Of a stretch of 64,000 nt of DNA, positions 55,310 through 62,783 are shown piece by piece. The stretch is from Meiothermus sp. Pnk-1. GTDB lineage: Bacteria > Deinococcota > Deinococci > Deinococcales > Thermaceae. Both the position numbers and the translations under genes were made by a program. A model generated the notes under the pieces. The model did not search any database, was not told where the DNA came from, and saw nothing but the letters and a program-made list of their open reading frames with translations. Where the stretch lies: contig NZ_QKOB01000002.1 of the NCBI RefSeq assembly GCF_003226535.1, positions 186,001-250,000 of the forward strand, in the 5' to 3' direction. Position 1 is the first letter of the stretch. Each line of letters starts with the position of its first letter.

Positions 55310-55784
55310 CCCCGCTAGCTTGCTGGCCCGGTAGGTTGGCAGCAGCGCCTTGAGGGTCTTGGGGTCGTGCCAGTGCTGCGCGAAATCGCCCGGCCCACTC
55401 CAAATAGCCCACGAATACCGTGAGCACTACATCGGTATCGCCCGCACCGATGCGGCCCGGCTCGAGCACCGGGCGCCCCCCCACGTCGGAGTACCAGCCC
55501 TTAGGGGCGGTTTCGATCACGTACTCGAGGGTGGCGATGGCCCGCAGGAAATTGCGCGCCCGGGTGGGGAGCTGGTCGGGATTGATAGGGGTGGCCCGTC
55601 CCGCGGCGGCCAGTTCAGCCATGCGGGCCCCGATCATCACCTCTTCAAAGGCGTCGGGATAGCGGAAGGTAAACGGCCCGTTGAGTTCGGGGTTGAGCGC
55701 TTCGCTCAACACGAAATGCGGCCCGGCGGCCTGGGGATTGCTGGGCAGATCGGGCTTGGGAGCAAGGGTGCGTTCAGCAGACAT
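55272..55784 (-). CDS. tail assembly chaperone (gpG-like)
   Basis: A 170-residue protein between the tail tube and tape measure genes, the usual place for the tail chaperone. LNGPFTFRYPDAFEEVMIGARMAELAAAG and TRARNFLRAIATLEYVIETAPKGWYSDV resemble phage tail-assembly proteins. Near the end GCCCTTTTTGGGC forms a run of five T inside a small hairpin, where the ribosome could shift into the 55097-55309 frame. A terminator (55787-55811) precedes the start. Confidence 0.65.
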   Translation of the reverse strand: MSAERTLAPKPDLPSNPQAAGPHFVLSEALNPELNGPFTFRYPDAFEEVMIGARMAELAAAGRATPINPDQLPTRARNFLRAIATLEYVIETAPKGWYSDVGGRPVLEPGRIGAGDTDVVLTVFVGYLEWAGRFRAALARPQDPQGAAANLPGQQASGGALFGQEPPESA

Positions 55785-55786
55785 GC

Positions 55787-55811
55787 AAAACCTCCACCCC
55801 TAGGGTGGAGG
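55787..55811 (-). terminator. leftward terminator between tube and chaperone genes
   Basis: Minus-strand CCTCCACCC-TAG-GGGTGGAGG followed by TTTTGC; it ends only 3 nt before the chaperone ATG. It would partially stop transcripts after the highly needed tube and sheath genes. Confidence 0.7.
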
Positions 55812-55830
55812 CCTCGAGGGGTAAGCGCGG

Positions 55831-56235
55831 CTAAGAGTCTACCCCTAGCGCCATCATCCTCACGTTCTCGGCGGTGCGCTGGTTCATGTTGATGGAGAGC
55901 GAACGGTTGACCGGTTCGGCCCCGCGCACCACGAAGCGGGTGCCGTAGTCGCGGTCGATGGCCTCGATGTCTACCGGGGGGAACTGGCCCAATTTGCTCA
56001 TGGCGAACTGGAACTTGGGCGCGTTTTGCCGCAGGGTCAGCTTGCCGATGGTGACGCTATAGCTGTAACGGTTGTGGTTGATCTCGATGGGCTCGCCGGT
56101 GCCCACCTGGTACACCGCATCCGCCCCCGAGTCGTCCTGTACCTGCAAGTTCTGCACGAATCCCACGTCTTCCCCGTCGAAGCGGATGATCGCGGTGTTG
56201 GCGTGCCAAACCTGAGAGCCTTTCTCGGTTGCCAT
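55831..56235 (-). CDS. phage tail tube protein
   Basis: A 134-residue protein right after the sheath gene. GEDVGFVQNLQVQDDSGADAVYQVGTGEPIEINHNRYSYSVTIGKLTLR is the tube-fold pattern of contractile tails, where a VGtgEPi-like turn leads to the tube-lining strand; the rest (INMNQRTAENVRMM) continues the sheet. Position, size and pairing with the sheath gene support the call. Confidence 0.85.
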   Translation of the reverse strand: MATEKGSQVWHANTAIIRFDGEDVGFVQNLQVQDDSGADAVYQVGTGEPIEINHNRYSYSVTIGKLTLRQNAPKFQFAMSKLGQFPPVDIEAIDRDYGTRFVVRGAEPVNRSLSINMNQRTAENVRMMALGVDS

Positions 56236-56246
56236 TCTCGTCCTCC

Positions 56247-57998
56247 TTAGCTAGCAACAATTTTGGTCGGCTCGAGCGACGCGCTGGCCAGAATGTAGCC
56301 GATCTCGCCCCGAGTAAACGCCTCAAAGGTGATGCCCACGAGGTTGGATGCGGTGTCGAAAACGGCCTGCACATTGCGGAATCCGGCGTGGGGTACCCCG
56401 TTGGCGTCTACCCCAGGGGTGAGTACCCCCTCGCGGTTATTGGGGTCCGCCTCGCGCTGCAAGAAGCCCTTGACCGCGTTCAGGATGCTCTCCACGGTGG
56501 TGGCATCGCCGGAGGTGCCCACGAACTTCTTGGTGGCCTGGCGGATCCCCCGGTTCAGGTAGGCCCGGATGCCCACGCCCGAGAGCAGGCGGCGCATACT
56601 GTTGTTGCGCTCGCGGGTGGTGGTGACCCCCTGGGCGATGCGGTACGCGGCGTCCTCGAGGTCGTAAAACAGGGGGGTGGTCCCGCCCTTGAGCAAAGCC
56701 TCAATGTGCTCATCCTTGTACTCGAAGCCCAGCCCCAGCACCGGCGCTACGGCATAGGTGAGGCTCTGGTTGGGCTTGAGGCCGCACCACATCCCCGCTA
56801 CCAGCGCGGCGGTAAAGTTGGGTCCTAGCGTCTCGAGAATTCCGCTGCGGGGGTTGCGGCGCAGGGAAGGGGTGGGCACCACCACGGCGTTCTCGCTCGA
56901 GAGCGCGGTGGACAGGGAAAGAGCATCGGTGATGCTTTGGGAGAGCGTAGAAGCCAGGGCTGGGCCGCAGAAAAACACCCGCTCCTTGCGCGCTTTGGGA
57001 TGGCTCATGGCGTCGGCGTGGGCAGCCCCCATGGCGTGTACGGCGGGATCGGTGGTGCCTACCACCACGGCCTGCACGTCCTGGTTCTCGAGCGCGGAAA
57101 AACCCGCCTGGTAGTCGGTCGTGGTCACCGCCGGACCTTCGCTCCCCCCTGAGAGGTAGACCCAGCCCGCATCGGTATTGCTTTCGCTGCCGGTGCCCGC
57201 GGTACCGCTCACGTAACGGCTCGCGGCCAGCCAGGCCGCCTGGGCTTTTACCCCCAGGTTGAGAACCGTTTTGTTGGCGGTAAGGGTGAGCGGCCCATCC
57301 GGCAGGTCGCCGGGGTTGTAGCGATCATGCTCGTACAGCACCTTAGCGGTCCAACCGGAGAAACCGTTGATCAGGGCGGCCAGCTCGGCAAAGGTTTTGG
57401 CCCCCACCCCCCCCAGGGGAAGGCTGTGGTTCTCGGCGGGGGTGTCGCCGGTAAGGGAGAGGGTTTTCTGCCCGGCGGTGGTAGAAACCGAAACCGAAGG
57501 GGAAGCGCCGATGCCGGTATAGGTGATCTCGAGTGCGGGGCCAAGCGGGGGGCTGACCTCCGCCCCCAGGCCGTCGCCGGGATACTCCACGGTCAGCAGG
57601 CGCGCGTTGGAGTCGCTGGGGGTATCGCGCCGGATGCGGATATTGTTGCCAAACAGCCCCGCAAACTCGGGCCGGGCGGTGACGGTGAGGTCCCCAAAGC
57701 TCGCCGTCGCTGCCACCGCGGCGTTGATCCGGTAGAAGAGGATCTCGCCTACCCCTCCTTTGAACGCCAGATCAGCCAGATCCAGCCCCGGCCCGTCCTT
57801 GAGCAGTTGCGCGGCCTGAGCGGGGCTGGAAAGCGCGGTAAAGGCCTGGGGTTTACCGCCAAAGGCGGGAGCGAGGATCGCCAAACGGCGCAATATCGGG
57901 TTGCGCCGCCGGGTGAAGGCGTCCACCGTGTTGCGCGCGTAGGCCCCGGGGATCACCACCTCTTTCCCGTCCAGGTCAAAACCAAAATCAGAAGCCAT
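56247..57998 (-). CDS. phage tail sheath protein
   Basis: A 583-residue contractile sheath. IPGAYARNTVDAFTRRRN opens the N-terminal strand, the mid-part ITDALSLSTALSSENAVVVPTPSLRRNP and SILETLGPNFTAALVAGMWCGLKPNQSLTYA-type region follow, and the C-terminal domain YRIAQGVTTTRERNNSMRRLLSGVGIRAYLNRGIRQATKKFVG is the conserved sheath core. It contracts to drive the tube. The ATG at 57998 follows AGGAGGT by 5 nt; GTG 58004 is the alternative. Confidence 0.92.
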   Translation of the reverse strand: MASDFGFDLDGKEVVIPGAYARNTVDAFTRRRNPILRRLAILAPAFGGKPQAFTALSSPAQAAQLLKDGPGLDLADLAFKGGVGEILFYRINAAVAATASFGDLTVTARPEFAGLFGNNIRIRRDTPSDSNARLLTVEYPGDGLGAEVSPPLGPALEITYTGIGASPSVSVSTTAGQKTLSLTGDTPAENHSLPLGGVGAKTFAELAALINGFSGWTAKVLYEHDRYNPGDLPDGPLTLTANKTVLNLGVKAQAAWLAASRYVSGTAGTGSESNTDAGWVYLSGGSEGPAVTTTDYQAGFSALENQDVQAVVVGTTDPAVHAMGAAHADAMSHPKARKERVFFCGPALASTLSQSITDALSLSTALSSENAVVVPTPSLRRNPRSGILETLGPNFTAALVAGMWCGLKPNQSLTYAVAPVLGLGFEYKDEHIEALLKGGTTPLFYDLEDAAYRIAQGVTTTRERNNSMRRLLSGVGIRAYLNRGIRQATKKFVGTSGDATTVESILNAVKGFLQREADPNNREGVLTPGVDANGVPHAGFRNVQAVFDTASNLVGITFEAFTRGEIGYILASASLEPTKIVAS

Positions 57999-58055
57999 TA
58001 GCACCTCCTACCCTAAACCTGCGCCCCCTGGGGGGTCAGAATTGCCAAAGCGCGG

Positions 58056-58079
58056 CCCCTGGGGTTTTCGCCCCAGGGG
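58056..58079. terminator. strong hairpin upstream of the sheath gene
   Basis: CCCCTGGGG-TTTTCG-CCCCAGGGG, 9-bp stem, with no good U-tract on either side; may act as RNA-stability element or weak terminator between 58136 and the sheath. Confidence 0.5.
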
Positions 58080-58135
58080 TTGTGGTCGGGTCTGCCAGCC
58101 GACACCTCAAGCCTAGAGGGGTCCATCCCTCAGAA

Positions 58136-58378
58136 TCAGACCCGTACCTCGCTACGCAGCATCCGCTCGAGGCGGACCGCCCACTCCTCGTGGGTAAAGC
58201 GCAGGGTGGGATCTCCATAGAGCGCCTTCATCCCGGCATAGGCCAAGCGGTCGAACCCGGCGCGGCTGGCCGCGATCCAGTACTCGTCCAGGCATACCCG
58301 GCGCGGGCTAGCCGCGGGGGTGGGTTCAGGCTGCGGGTCGGGGAGGGCGGACGGGGTTTTTTCCTCTTTTTTTGCCAT
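58136..58378 (-). CDS. small phage protein, unknown
   Basis: An 80-residue protein: a lysine/proline-rich start (MAKKEEKTPSALPDPQPEPTPAASPRR) and a helical rest (CLDEYWIAASRAGFDRLAYAGMKALYG). Not recognised. In the head-tail connector region. Confidence 0.55.
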   Translation of the reverse strand: MAKKEEKTPSALPDPQPEPTPAASPRRVCLDEYWIAASRAGFDRLAYAGMKALYGDPTLRFTHEEWAVRLERMLRSEVRV

Positions 58379-58412
58379 GGTAACCTCACACGCATTCTCA
58401 TTGCCGCGGGGG

Positions 58413-59285
58413 TCAGCTTTCCCCGTTGACGGTTAGTGGATCTGCGATGCGGTAAGGATGGGGGATGCTCACGTATCCCAGGACCATCCCCTCGAGCGTG
58501 AACGCCGAGCCGTAGAGCACCGCATCCTCTTTATCGGCTATCTGATCGGCGTCGCTCATGGTGAGCCCGGTCCAGCCCAATTCCTCGAGCAGCCACAGGT
58601 CCCCCAATAGCCGCTCGCGGTAGTTTGTCACCAGGGCGTTGCGCTCGCGGGGGTCATCGGCCAGTATCAACACATCCGCGGTAACCCGGTAGGTGACGGC
58701 CCGCACGCTGCGCTCGCGGTCGCGCTCCTCGGATGCGTGCCGCTCCTGCAGGGCATGGCGCACCTTGAGCAGCACCTGGGGGAGCGGTTGGCCCTCGATG
58801 AGATGCTCTTGCTGGGCTACCGTACCCCCTACCGCCTTGGCGTGGTAGCGCAGCCGCTGGTAGAGCAGATTCTTCACGTTCACGCTCAGCCCGGCGGTGA
58901 GGGAACGGGCGATGCTAGCGGTGATCCTGGCCCCCTCACCGTAGCTATCCCCGCGGGGAAAGACCCAGTAATCCCAGGTAGCGCCCTCGATGCGGTTGGG
59001 CTCGTCGTCGTGTCCATCCACAAAGGCTTCCAGATCCCACACCTGCCCCCGCTGGAGCGGTGCCTCTGCGGCATTGCGGATAAATCGGTAGGGCGGGCCG
59101 GGCTCGGGTTGGCCGGCAAACACCTCCCGCGCCTGGGGTGGGGGGCTCTGCGGATCGGGAGCGGGGGACCCGGCGGGTAGGCGCAACACCAATATCTCGG
59201 GGAAACCTGAAGGCAAGCTGAAGGCCAGCCTCACCGCGCCCCCTTCGGGGCGCACCTCAGCGGTCAGATAGGAAACCGTGGGCAT
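58413..59285 (-). CDS. phage head-tail region protein, unknown
   Basis: A 290-residue protein. Beta-rich first half (VRLAFSLPSGFPEILVLRLPAGSPAPDPQSP; YRFIRNAAEAPLQRGQVWDLEAFVDGH), helical second half with a basic segment (QERHASEERDRERSVRAVTYRVTADVLILADDPRERNALVTNYRERLL). Possibly a tail-terminator or neck protein from its place, but no family is recognised. Confidence 0.55.
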   Translation of the reverse strand: MPTVSYLTAEVRPEGGAVRLAFSLPSGFPEILVLRLPAGSPAPDPQSPPPQAREVFAGQPEPGPPYRFIRNAAEAPLQRGQVWDLEAFVDGHDDEPNRIEGATWDYWVFPRGDSYGEGARITASIARSLTAGLSVNVKNLLYQRLRYHAKAVGGTVAQQEHLIEGQPLPQVLLKVRHALQERHASEERDRERSVRAVTYRVTADVLILADDPRERNALVTNYRERLLGDLWLLEELGWTGLTMSDADQIADKEDAVLYGSAFTLEGMVLGYVSIPHPYRIADPLTVNGES

Positions 59286-59288
59286 AGC

Positions 59289-59909
59289 CTAATCCTCGGT
59301 GAGGGCCTGGGTAAGGCCACGGGCATCTTGCTCGCGGGCCAAGGCCGCAAGCTGTGGCCAGGCTTCCTCGAGCCAGGAAAGGACCCGCTCGGCTACCCGA
59401 GCCCCGGGCCGTTCGGGGTAGATCCAGCTATCCGGCGGGCTCGCTTCGCTCATGGTGCGGAAGGTCAACACCGATGCGCCGCTGCCCACCCCGCCCCATT
59501 CCGTGCTCGAGGCCGGGGTCACCAGACTCAAGCTGCGCCGCCGCAAGGGGATGACCAGATAGCGACCCCGGCGACCAAAGCGCACCTTATTTGAGGTACG
59601 CAGCACCTTTTTCATATCCCAAGCGGGGTTGCCCTGCTCGATGTAGGCAGCGCGGGGATAGCGCTCTGGATCGGCAAATATGCGCCACTCCAACCCTTCC
59701 AGGCGCTCGAGGCGGATGGACTCACCGTATCCCCGGCTGGCTTCGCTGGCCCACTGGGCAAAGCGGGCGTGGGCTTCTTCGGCTAGCCGCTCGAGGGCCG
59801 CGATCTGCTGGGGAAACAGCCGTGCGACGTCCTCGGTGCGCAGCGTCAAGCGCTCGAGGTTTTCGAGCACCTTGGGGTTGCCGCTGATTTGCACGACAAA
59901 CTCGCTCAT
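59289..59909 (-). CDS. phage tail-completion / gp10-like protein
   Basis: A 206-residue protein. MSEFVVQISGNPKVLENLERLTLRTEDVARLFPQQIAALERLAEEAHARF and RYPRAAYIEQGNPAWDMKKVLRTSNKVRFGRRGRYLVIPLRRR resemble HK97 gp10-type tail-completion proteins (AAxxxExGT-like region followed by a basic strand). Located in the neck gene cluster, overlapping the next gene by 4 bp. Confidence 0.6.
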   Translation of the reverse strand: MSEFVVQISGNPKVLENLERLTLRTEDVARLFPQQIAALERLAEEAHARFAQWASEASRGYGESIRLERLEGLEWRIFADPERYPRAAYIEQGNPAWDMKKVLRTSNKVRFGRRGRYLVIPLRRRSLSLVTPASSTEWGGVGSGASVLTFRTMSEASPPDSWIYPERPGARVAERVLSWLEEAWPQLAALAREQDARGLTQALTED

Positions 59910-60217
59910 CGCTCAGCCCCCAAAGTCGCAAGTGCGGTAGCCGCAACGATGGCCCGCTCGGTGCGTTGGGGCTCGCTCAACCGCCCGTAATCTCCCTGGG
60001 CAAAGCATTGCTCGTAGGCGGTCTCCAGGGGGGCCTGGGGGTGCTGCGCCCAAAAGCGCACCTCCGCGTAGATCTGCTTTTTTTGCCCAATCGGGGCATC
60101 TTCCCAAGGCGGGGGAGGGGGCTCCCCCAGCACCCGGCGATAAGCCCGCACGGCTTGGTAGGCCCGGCGGGCGGCGTACTCGAGCAAGACGGGATCTAGC
60201 AGGGTAGCGGCGGGCAT
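59906..60217 (-). CDS. small phage protein, unknown
   Basis: A 103-residue helical protein (LEYAARRAYQAVRAYRRVLG; IYAEVRFWAQHPQAPLETAYEQCF; TERAIVAATALATL). Not recognised. A GAGG site precedes the ATG, and an AT-rich element ATATTATGTAAT (minus strand, 60227-60240) upstream may be a further promoter resembling those at 16933 and 29873. Confidence 0.55.
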   Translation of the reverse strand: MPAATLLDPVLLEYAARRAYQAVRAYRRVLGEPPPPPWEDAPIGQKKQIYAEVRFWAQHPQAPLETAYEQCFAQGDYGRLSEPQRTERAIVAATALATLGAER

Positions 60218-60256
60218 GGGGACCTCTAATTACATAATATACAGAACTCTCCGGCC

Positions 60257-61168
60257 CTAGCGCCGCTCGGCCCCCGGCTGCGGATAGAGTTCCCAGGACC
60301 GCAAGGTGAGGCGCTTGGGCAGGTTCTGCCCCCCCTGGCGGCGGGTGAGGTCGGCGGATCGAAACACGTACCACTCCGGGGCGGCCAGGTAGCTCACGGA
60401 GTAGGGTAGGCCGTCCTCGGGGCCGCGTCCGGGTTGCCAGCGCACTAATCCCCCCTCGAGGGTGAAGTCGCTCCCGTATTGCCAGTCCTGGCGGGCGTAG
60501 GTTTTACGGGCCAAGCTATGGCAGGAAAGCACCGTGTAAATGTAGCCGTACAGCAGCCGCTCGTTTTCGCCCCGCCATAGCACCTGCTGCACCCGGGTGG
60601 TGGCATCCACCACCACAAAGCGGTCGTTTTCCTCGGCGTTATAGGCGGGGTTATCCCGCCAGGAACCGTCGGGAGCTTGCATCCGGTCGGAGAGGGTGAG
60701 GGTGAGGGTCTTGTGCTCCCAGATCCCCTCTTCCCCTACTTCCCGCTGGCTGGAGAGCCCGGAAATGTGCCCCAACACCGTCAGCGGTGCGCGGTAGCGC
60801 ACCGTAAAAGCCGCTCCCACGGGGGGAGACAGGGTGGGAAACACGATGCGCCCGGCCTCGAGCTGGAAGGGGTAGACGGTTCCCTGCTCGTCCCGCACCT
60901 CGAGGATGTCTTCGGCCTTGACGTGCTTGTAGCGCAGCACCGGGGGGCGCCGGATCGAGCCCATGTAAAACCGTTCGCTCCATTCCTCGAGCGGGGGAGA
61001 CTGCCAGGTGAAGCCATATCCCGCGCACACCGGACAGTTTTTGCTCGGTGAGCCGGTTTGCCGGTCGCGGCAGGGACAGATGGCGGCGGGCAGGTAGAGC
61101 AGGGTCCAGGCTTGCTGGCCCGAAAGCAGTTCACGAAAACGCCGGTTGTCAAATCCTAGTGTGTTCAC
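60257..61168 (-). CDS. phage protein with zinc-ribbon N-terminus
   Basis: A 303-residue protein. Residues 30-55 hold CPCRDRQTGSPSKNCPVCAGYGF, a C-x-C...C-x2-C zinc-ribbon. The rest is beta-rich (ILEVRDEQGTVYPFQLEAGRIVFPTLSPPVGAAFTVRYRAPLTVLGHI). Position in the head-tail connector cluster suggests a neck or head-completion protein; family not recognised. Confidence 0.6.
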   Translation of the reverse strand: MNTLGFDNRRFRELLSGQQAWTLLYLPAAICPCRDRQTGSPSKNCPVCAGYGFTWQSPPLEEWSERFYMGSIRRPPVLRYKHVKAEDILEVRDEQGTVYPFQLEAGRIVFPTLSPPVGAAFTVRYRAPLTVLGHISGLSSQREVGEEGIWEHKTLTLTLSDRMQAPDGSWRDNPAYNAEENDRFVVVDATTRVQQVLWRGENERLLYGYIYTVLSCHSLARKTYARQDWQYGSDFTLEGGLVRWQPGRGPEDGLPYSVSYLAAPEWYVFRSADLTRRQGGQNLPKRLTLRSWELYPQPGAERR

Positions 61169-61177
61169 CGTGAACCC

Positions 61178-61981
61178 CTACACGCTCAACAGCCTCGAGC
61201 CCTTGCGCGATTGGAAGAAGCTCCCCAAGAAGTCCTCTTCCTGGGCCTTGAGTTCATCGGCCAGCGCGCTATATAGATGCTTCCCGGCGGATACCGGGTA
61301 GCCCCGGCTCTGGCTGAGCCCGTCCACCGATACCGATTCCGAGGAAATGTAGCCCTGAGCCATCATGGTCAGCATAGGCAGGGCTTTTTGCGCCGCCCGC
61401 AAGGCGATGGCGTGGGCCAGGTCGGGCTGCTCGGTGAGGATATCGGTGTACCCCGCGATATAGGCGATGCGCCAACCCTGCACCACGCTGCGGCTTCCGG
61501 CCAGCAACCCCGCCGCGTAGCTCGCTAAATTAGCCTGGGCGAGCAAGGTGCTGCCGGGAAACAACCGCAGGTTGAAGCGGTGGGGGGTGGGCTGGTACCA
61601 CTGCGGGCTGAACTCGAGGATCTGTGCCCCGTTGGCCCCGTAGCCTATCCCCACGTAGAGGATCTCCCGGGTCGGGCCATACGGTAGCCGCAAGATGCTC
61701 CAGCGGTCGCCTTGCCAGGCCCGCGCCTCGTAGTCCGGGCCGGGCCGGTCGATGCGCTCCGGGGGGGTGCTGGGGATGCGCCCCTCCGGCACCCGCCCCA
61801 GCACCACCCGGGTGGGCCGGTAGAGCACCCCGAACTTGCGGGTGTAGTCCGCTTCGGCCTGGGCGATATACCCCGCCAGGACCGCGGGGTCGAGCGGCCT
61901 ACCCGCGCTGTCCTCGAGGGGGATACCCTGCAGAATGTAGTTCTGCAGATAGGCCGGGGTGAGGGTGCTCCGTGGGGTCAT
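61178..61981 (-). CDS. phage head-tail connector-like protein
   Basis: A 267-residue protein. PAYLQNYILQGIPLEDSAGRPLDPAVLAGYIAQAEADYTRKF near the N-terminus is the helix bundle seen in gp6/gp15-type connectors. The C-terminal AIALRAAQKALPMLTMMAQGYISSESVSVDGLSQSRGYPVSAGKHLYSALADELKAQEE also has the usual gp6-like shape. It joins portal and tail. Between the HeH protein and the zinc-ribbon gene. Confidence 0.65.
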   Translation of the reverse strand: MTPRSTLTPAYLQNYILQGIPLEDSAGRPLDPAVLAGYIAQAEADYTRKFGVLYRPTRVVLGRVPEGRIPSTPPERIDRPGPDYEARAWQGDRWSILRLPYGPTREILYVGIGYGANGAQILEFSPQWYQPTPHRFNLRLFPGSTLLAQANLASYAAGLLAGSRSVVQGWRIAYIAGYTDILTEQPDLAHAIALRAAQKALPMLTMMAQGYISSESVSVDGLSQSRGYPVSAGKHLYSALADELKAQEEDFLGSFFQSRKGSRLLSV

Positions 61982-61984
61982 GGC

Positions 61985-62668
61985 CTACGCCGTGGCTTGT
62001 TGGTATAGCTCAAACAGTTCGGCCTTGGGGGCGGAGGGGTTATAGACCACCCGCAGTAAGGTCAGGGCCTTCTTGAGTTCGTCGTAGGGGATCTTCTTGA
62101 GGTCGCCGCTAGCCCCCTGGACTTTCTGGGCGAACTCCGCCAAAAAAGCCGCTTCCGGCTGTTGGGCGCTTTCGGTTTCGCTGGGGGTCCCGGCAGCTTT
62201 CTCGTAGGCGGCTAATAGCTCTTCCCGGGTGGCATCGGGGCGGGCGGGCTGGCCTAGCTCATACAGGGCCCGCTTGAGTTCGTCAGCGGGGATGCTGGCC
62301 TTGTCGCTAGCCGCCTCATAGCGCTTGCGGAACTCGAGCAAGTAGGCCTGGGAGGGGTCGGTGGGGGGCTTGGCCTCGGCGGCCAGGCGGGCTTTTTCTT
62401 TGGCTACGATCTCGTCGAGCGAAGGGGGGGGTGGGGTAGGCTGCCAGTCGATCCAGCGCCGTTCTGCGATGTCCCACACCCGCCAATCCTCCGGGGAGGC
62501 ATCCACAAACATCTGCACGCGGGCGCGGTCAATCGGCTCCGACAGCAGCGCACCGGCCTTGTCCGAGTAGCCAAAGCGCACCCCATTCACTTTCGCCGGC
62601 AGCCCGCGCCGGTGGGCGTCCTCAAGGTGTAATTGTTTTCCTGGAACCGGGGAAACCTGATAATCCAT
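61985..62668 (-). CDS. phage protein with duplicated HeH/LEM-like repeats
   Basis: A 227-residue protein downstream of the capsid gene. Two copies of an about 65-residue unit fill the C-terminal half: YLLEFRKRYEAASDKASIPADELKRALYELGQPARPDATREELLAAYEKA and FLAEFAQKVQGASGDLKKIPYDELKKALTLLRVVYNPSAPKAELFELYQQA. The ELKxAL...TxxELLxxY part is a HeH/LEM-like DNA or RNA-binding helix-extension-helix, common in proteins encoded next to phage capsids. The ATG at 62668 follows AGGAG. Confidence 0.65.
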   Translation of the reverse strand: MDYQVSPVPGKQLHLEDAHRRGLPAKVNGVRFGYSDKAGALLSEPIDRARVQMFVDASPEDWRVWDIAERRWIDWQPTPPPPSLDEIVAKEKARLAAEAKPPTDPSQAYLLEFRKRYEAASDKASIPADELKRALYELGQPARPDATREELLAAYEKAAGTPSETESAQQPEAAFLAEFAQKVQGASGDLKKIPYDELKKALTLLRVVYNPSAPKAELFELYQQATA

Positions 62669-62740
62669 GAGCTTTCTCCTTTCGGAGAGGCAGACCGGCC
62701 TCATCCACAACTCAATGTCGGGGATGGAGGGGGTCAGAAA

Positions 62741-62770
62741 TAAAAGCGCCCCCGGAAGGCTCCGGGGGCG
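62741..62770 (-). terminator. terminator after the major capsid gene
   Basis: Minus-strand CGCCCCCGGA-GCCT-TCCGGGGGCG followed by CTTTTATTTCT, 14 nt after the capsid stop. Confidence 0.85.
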
Positions 62771-62783
62771 AAACCTCTAGGGG

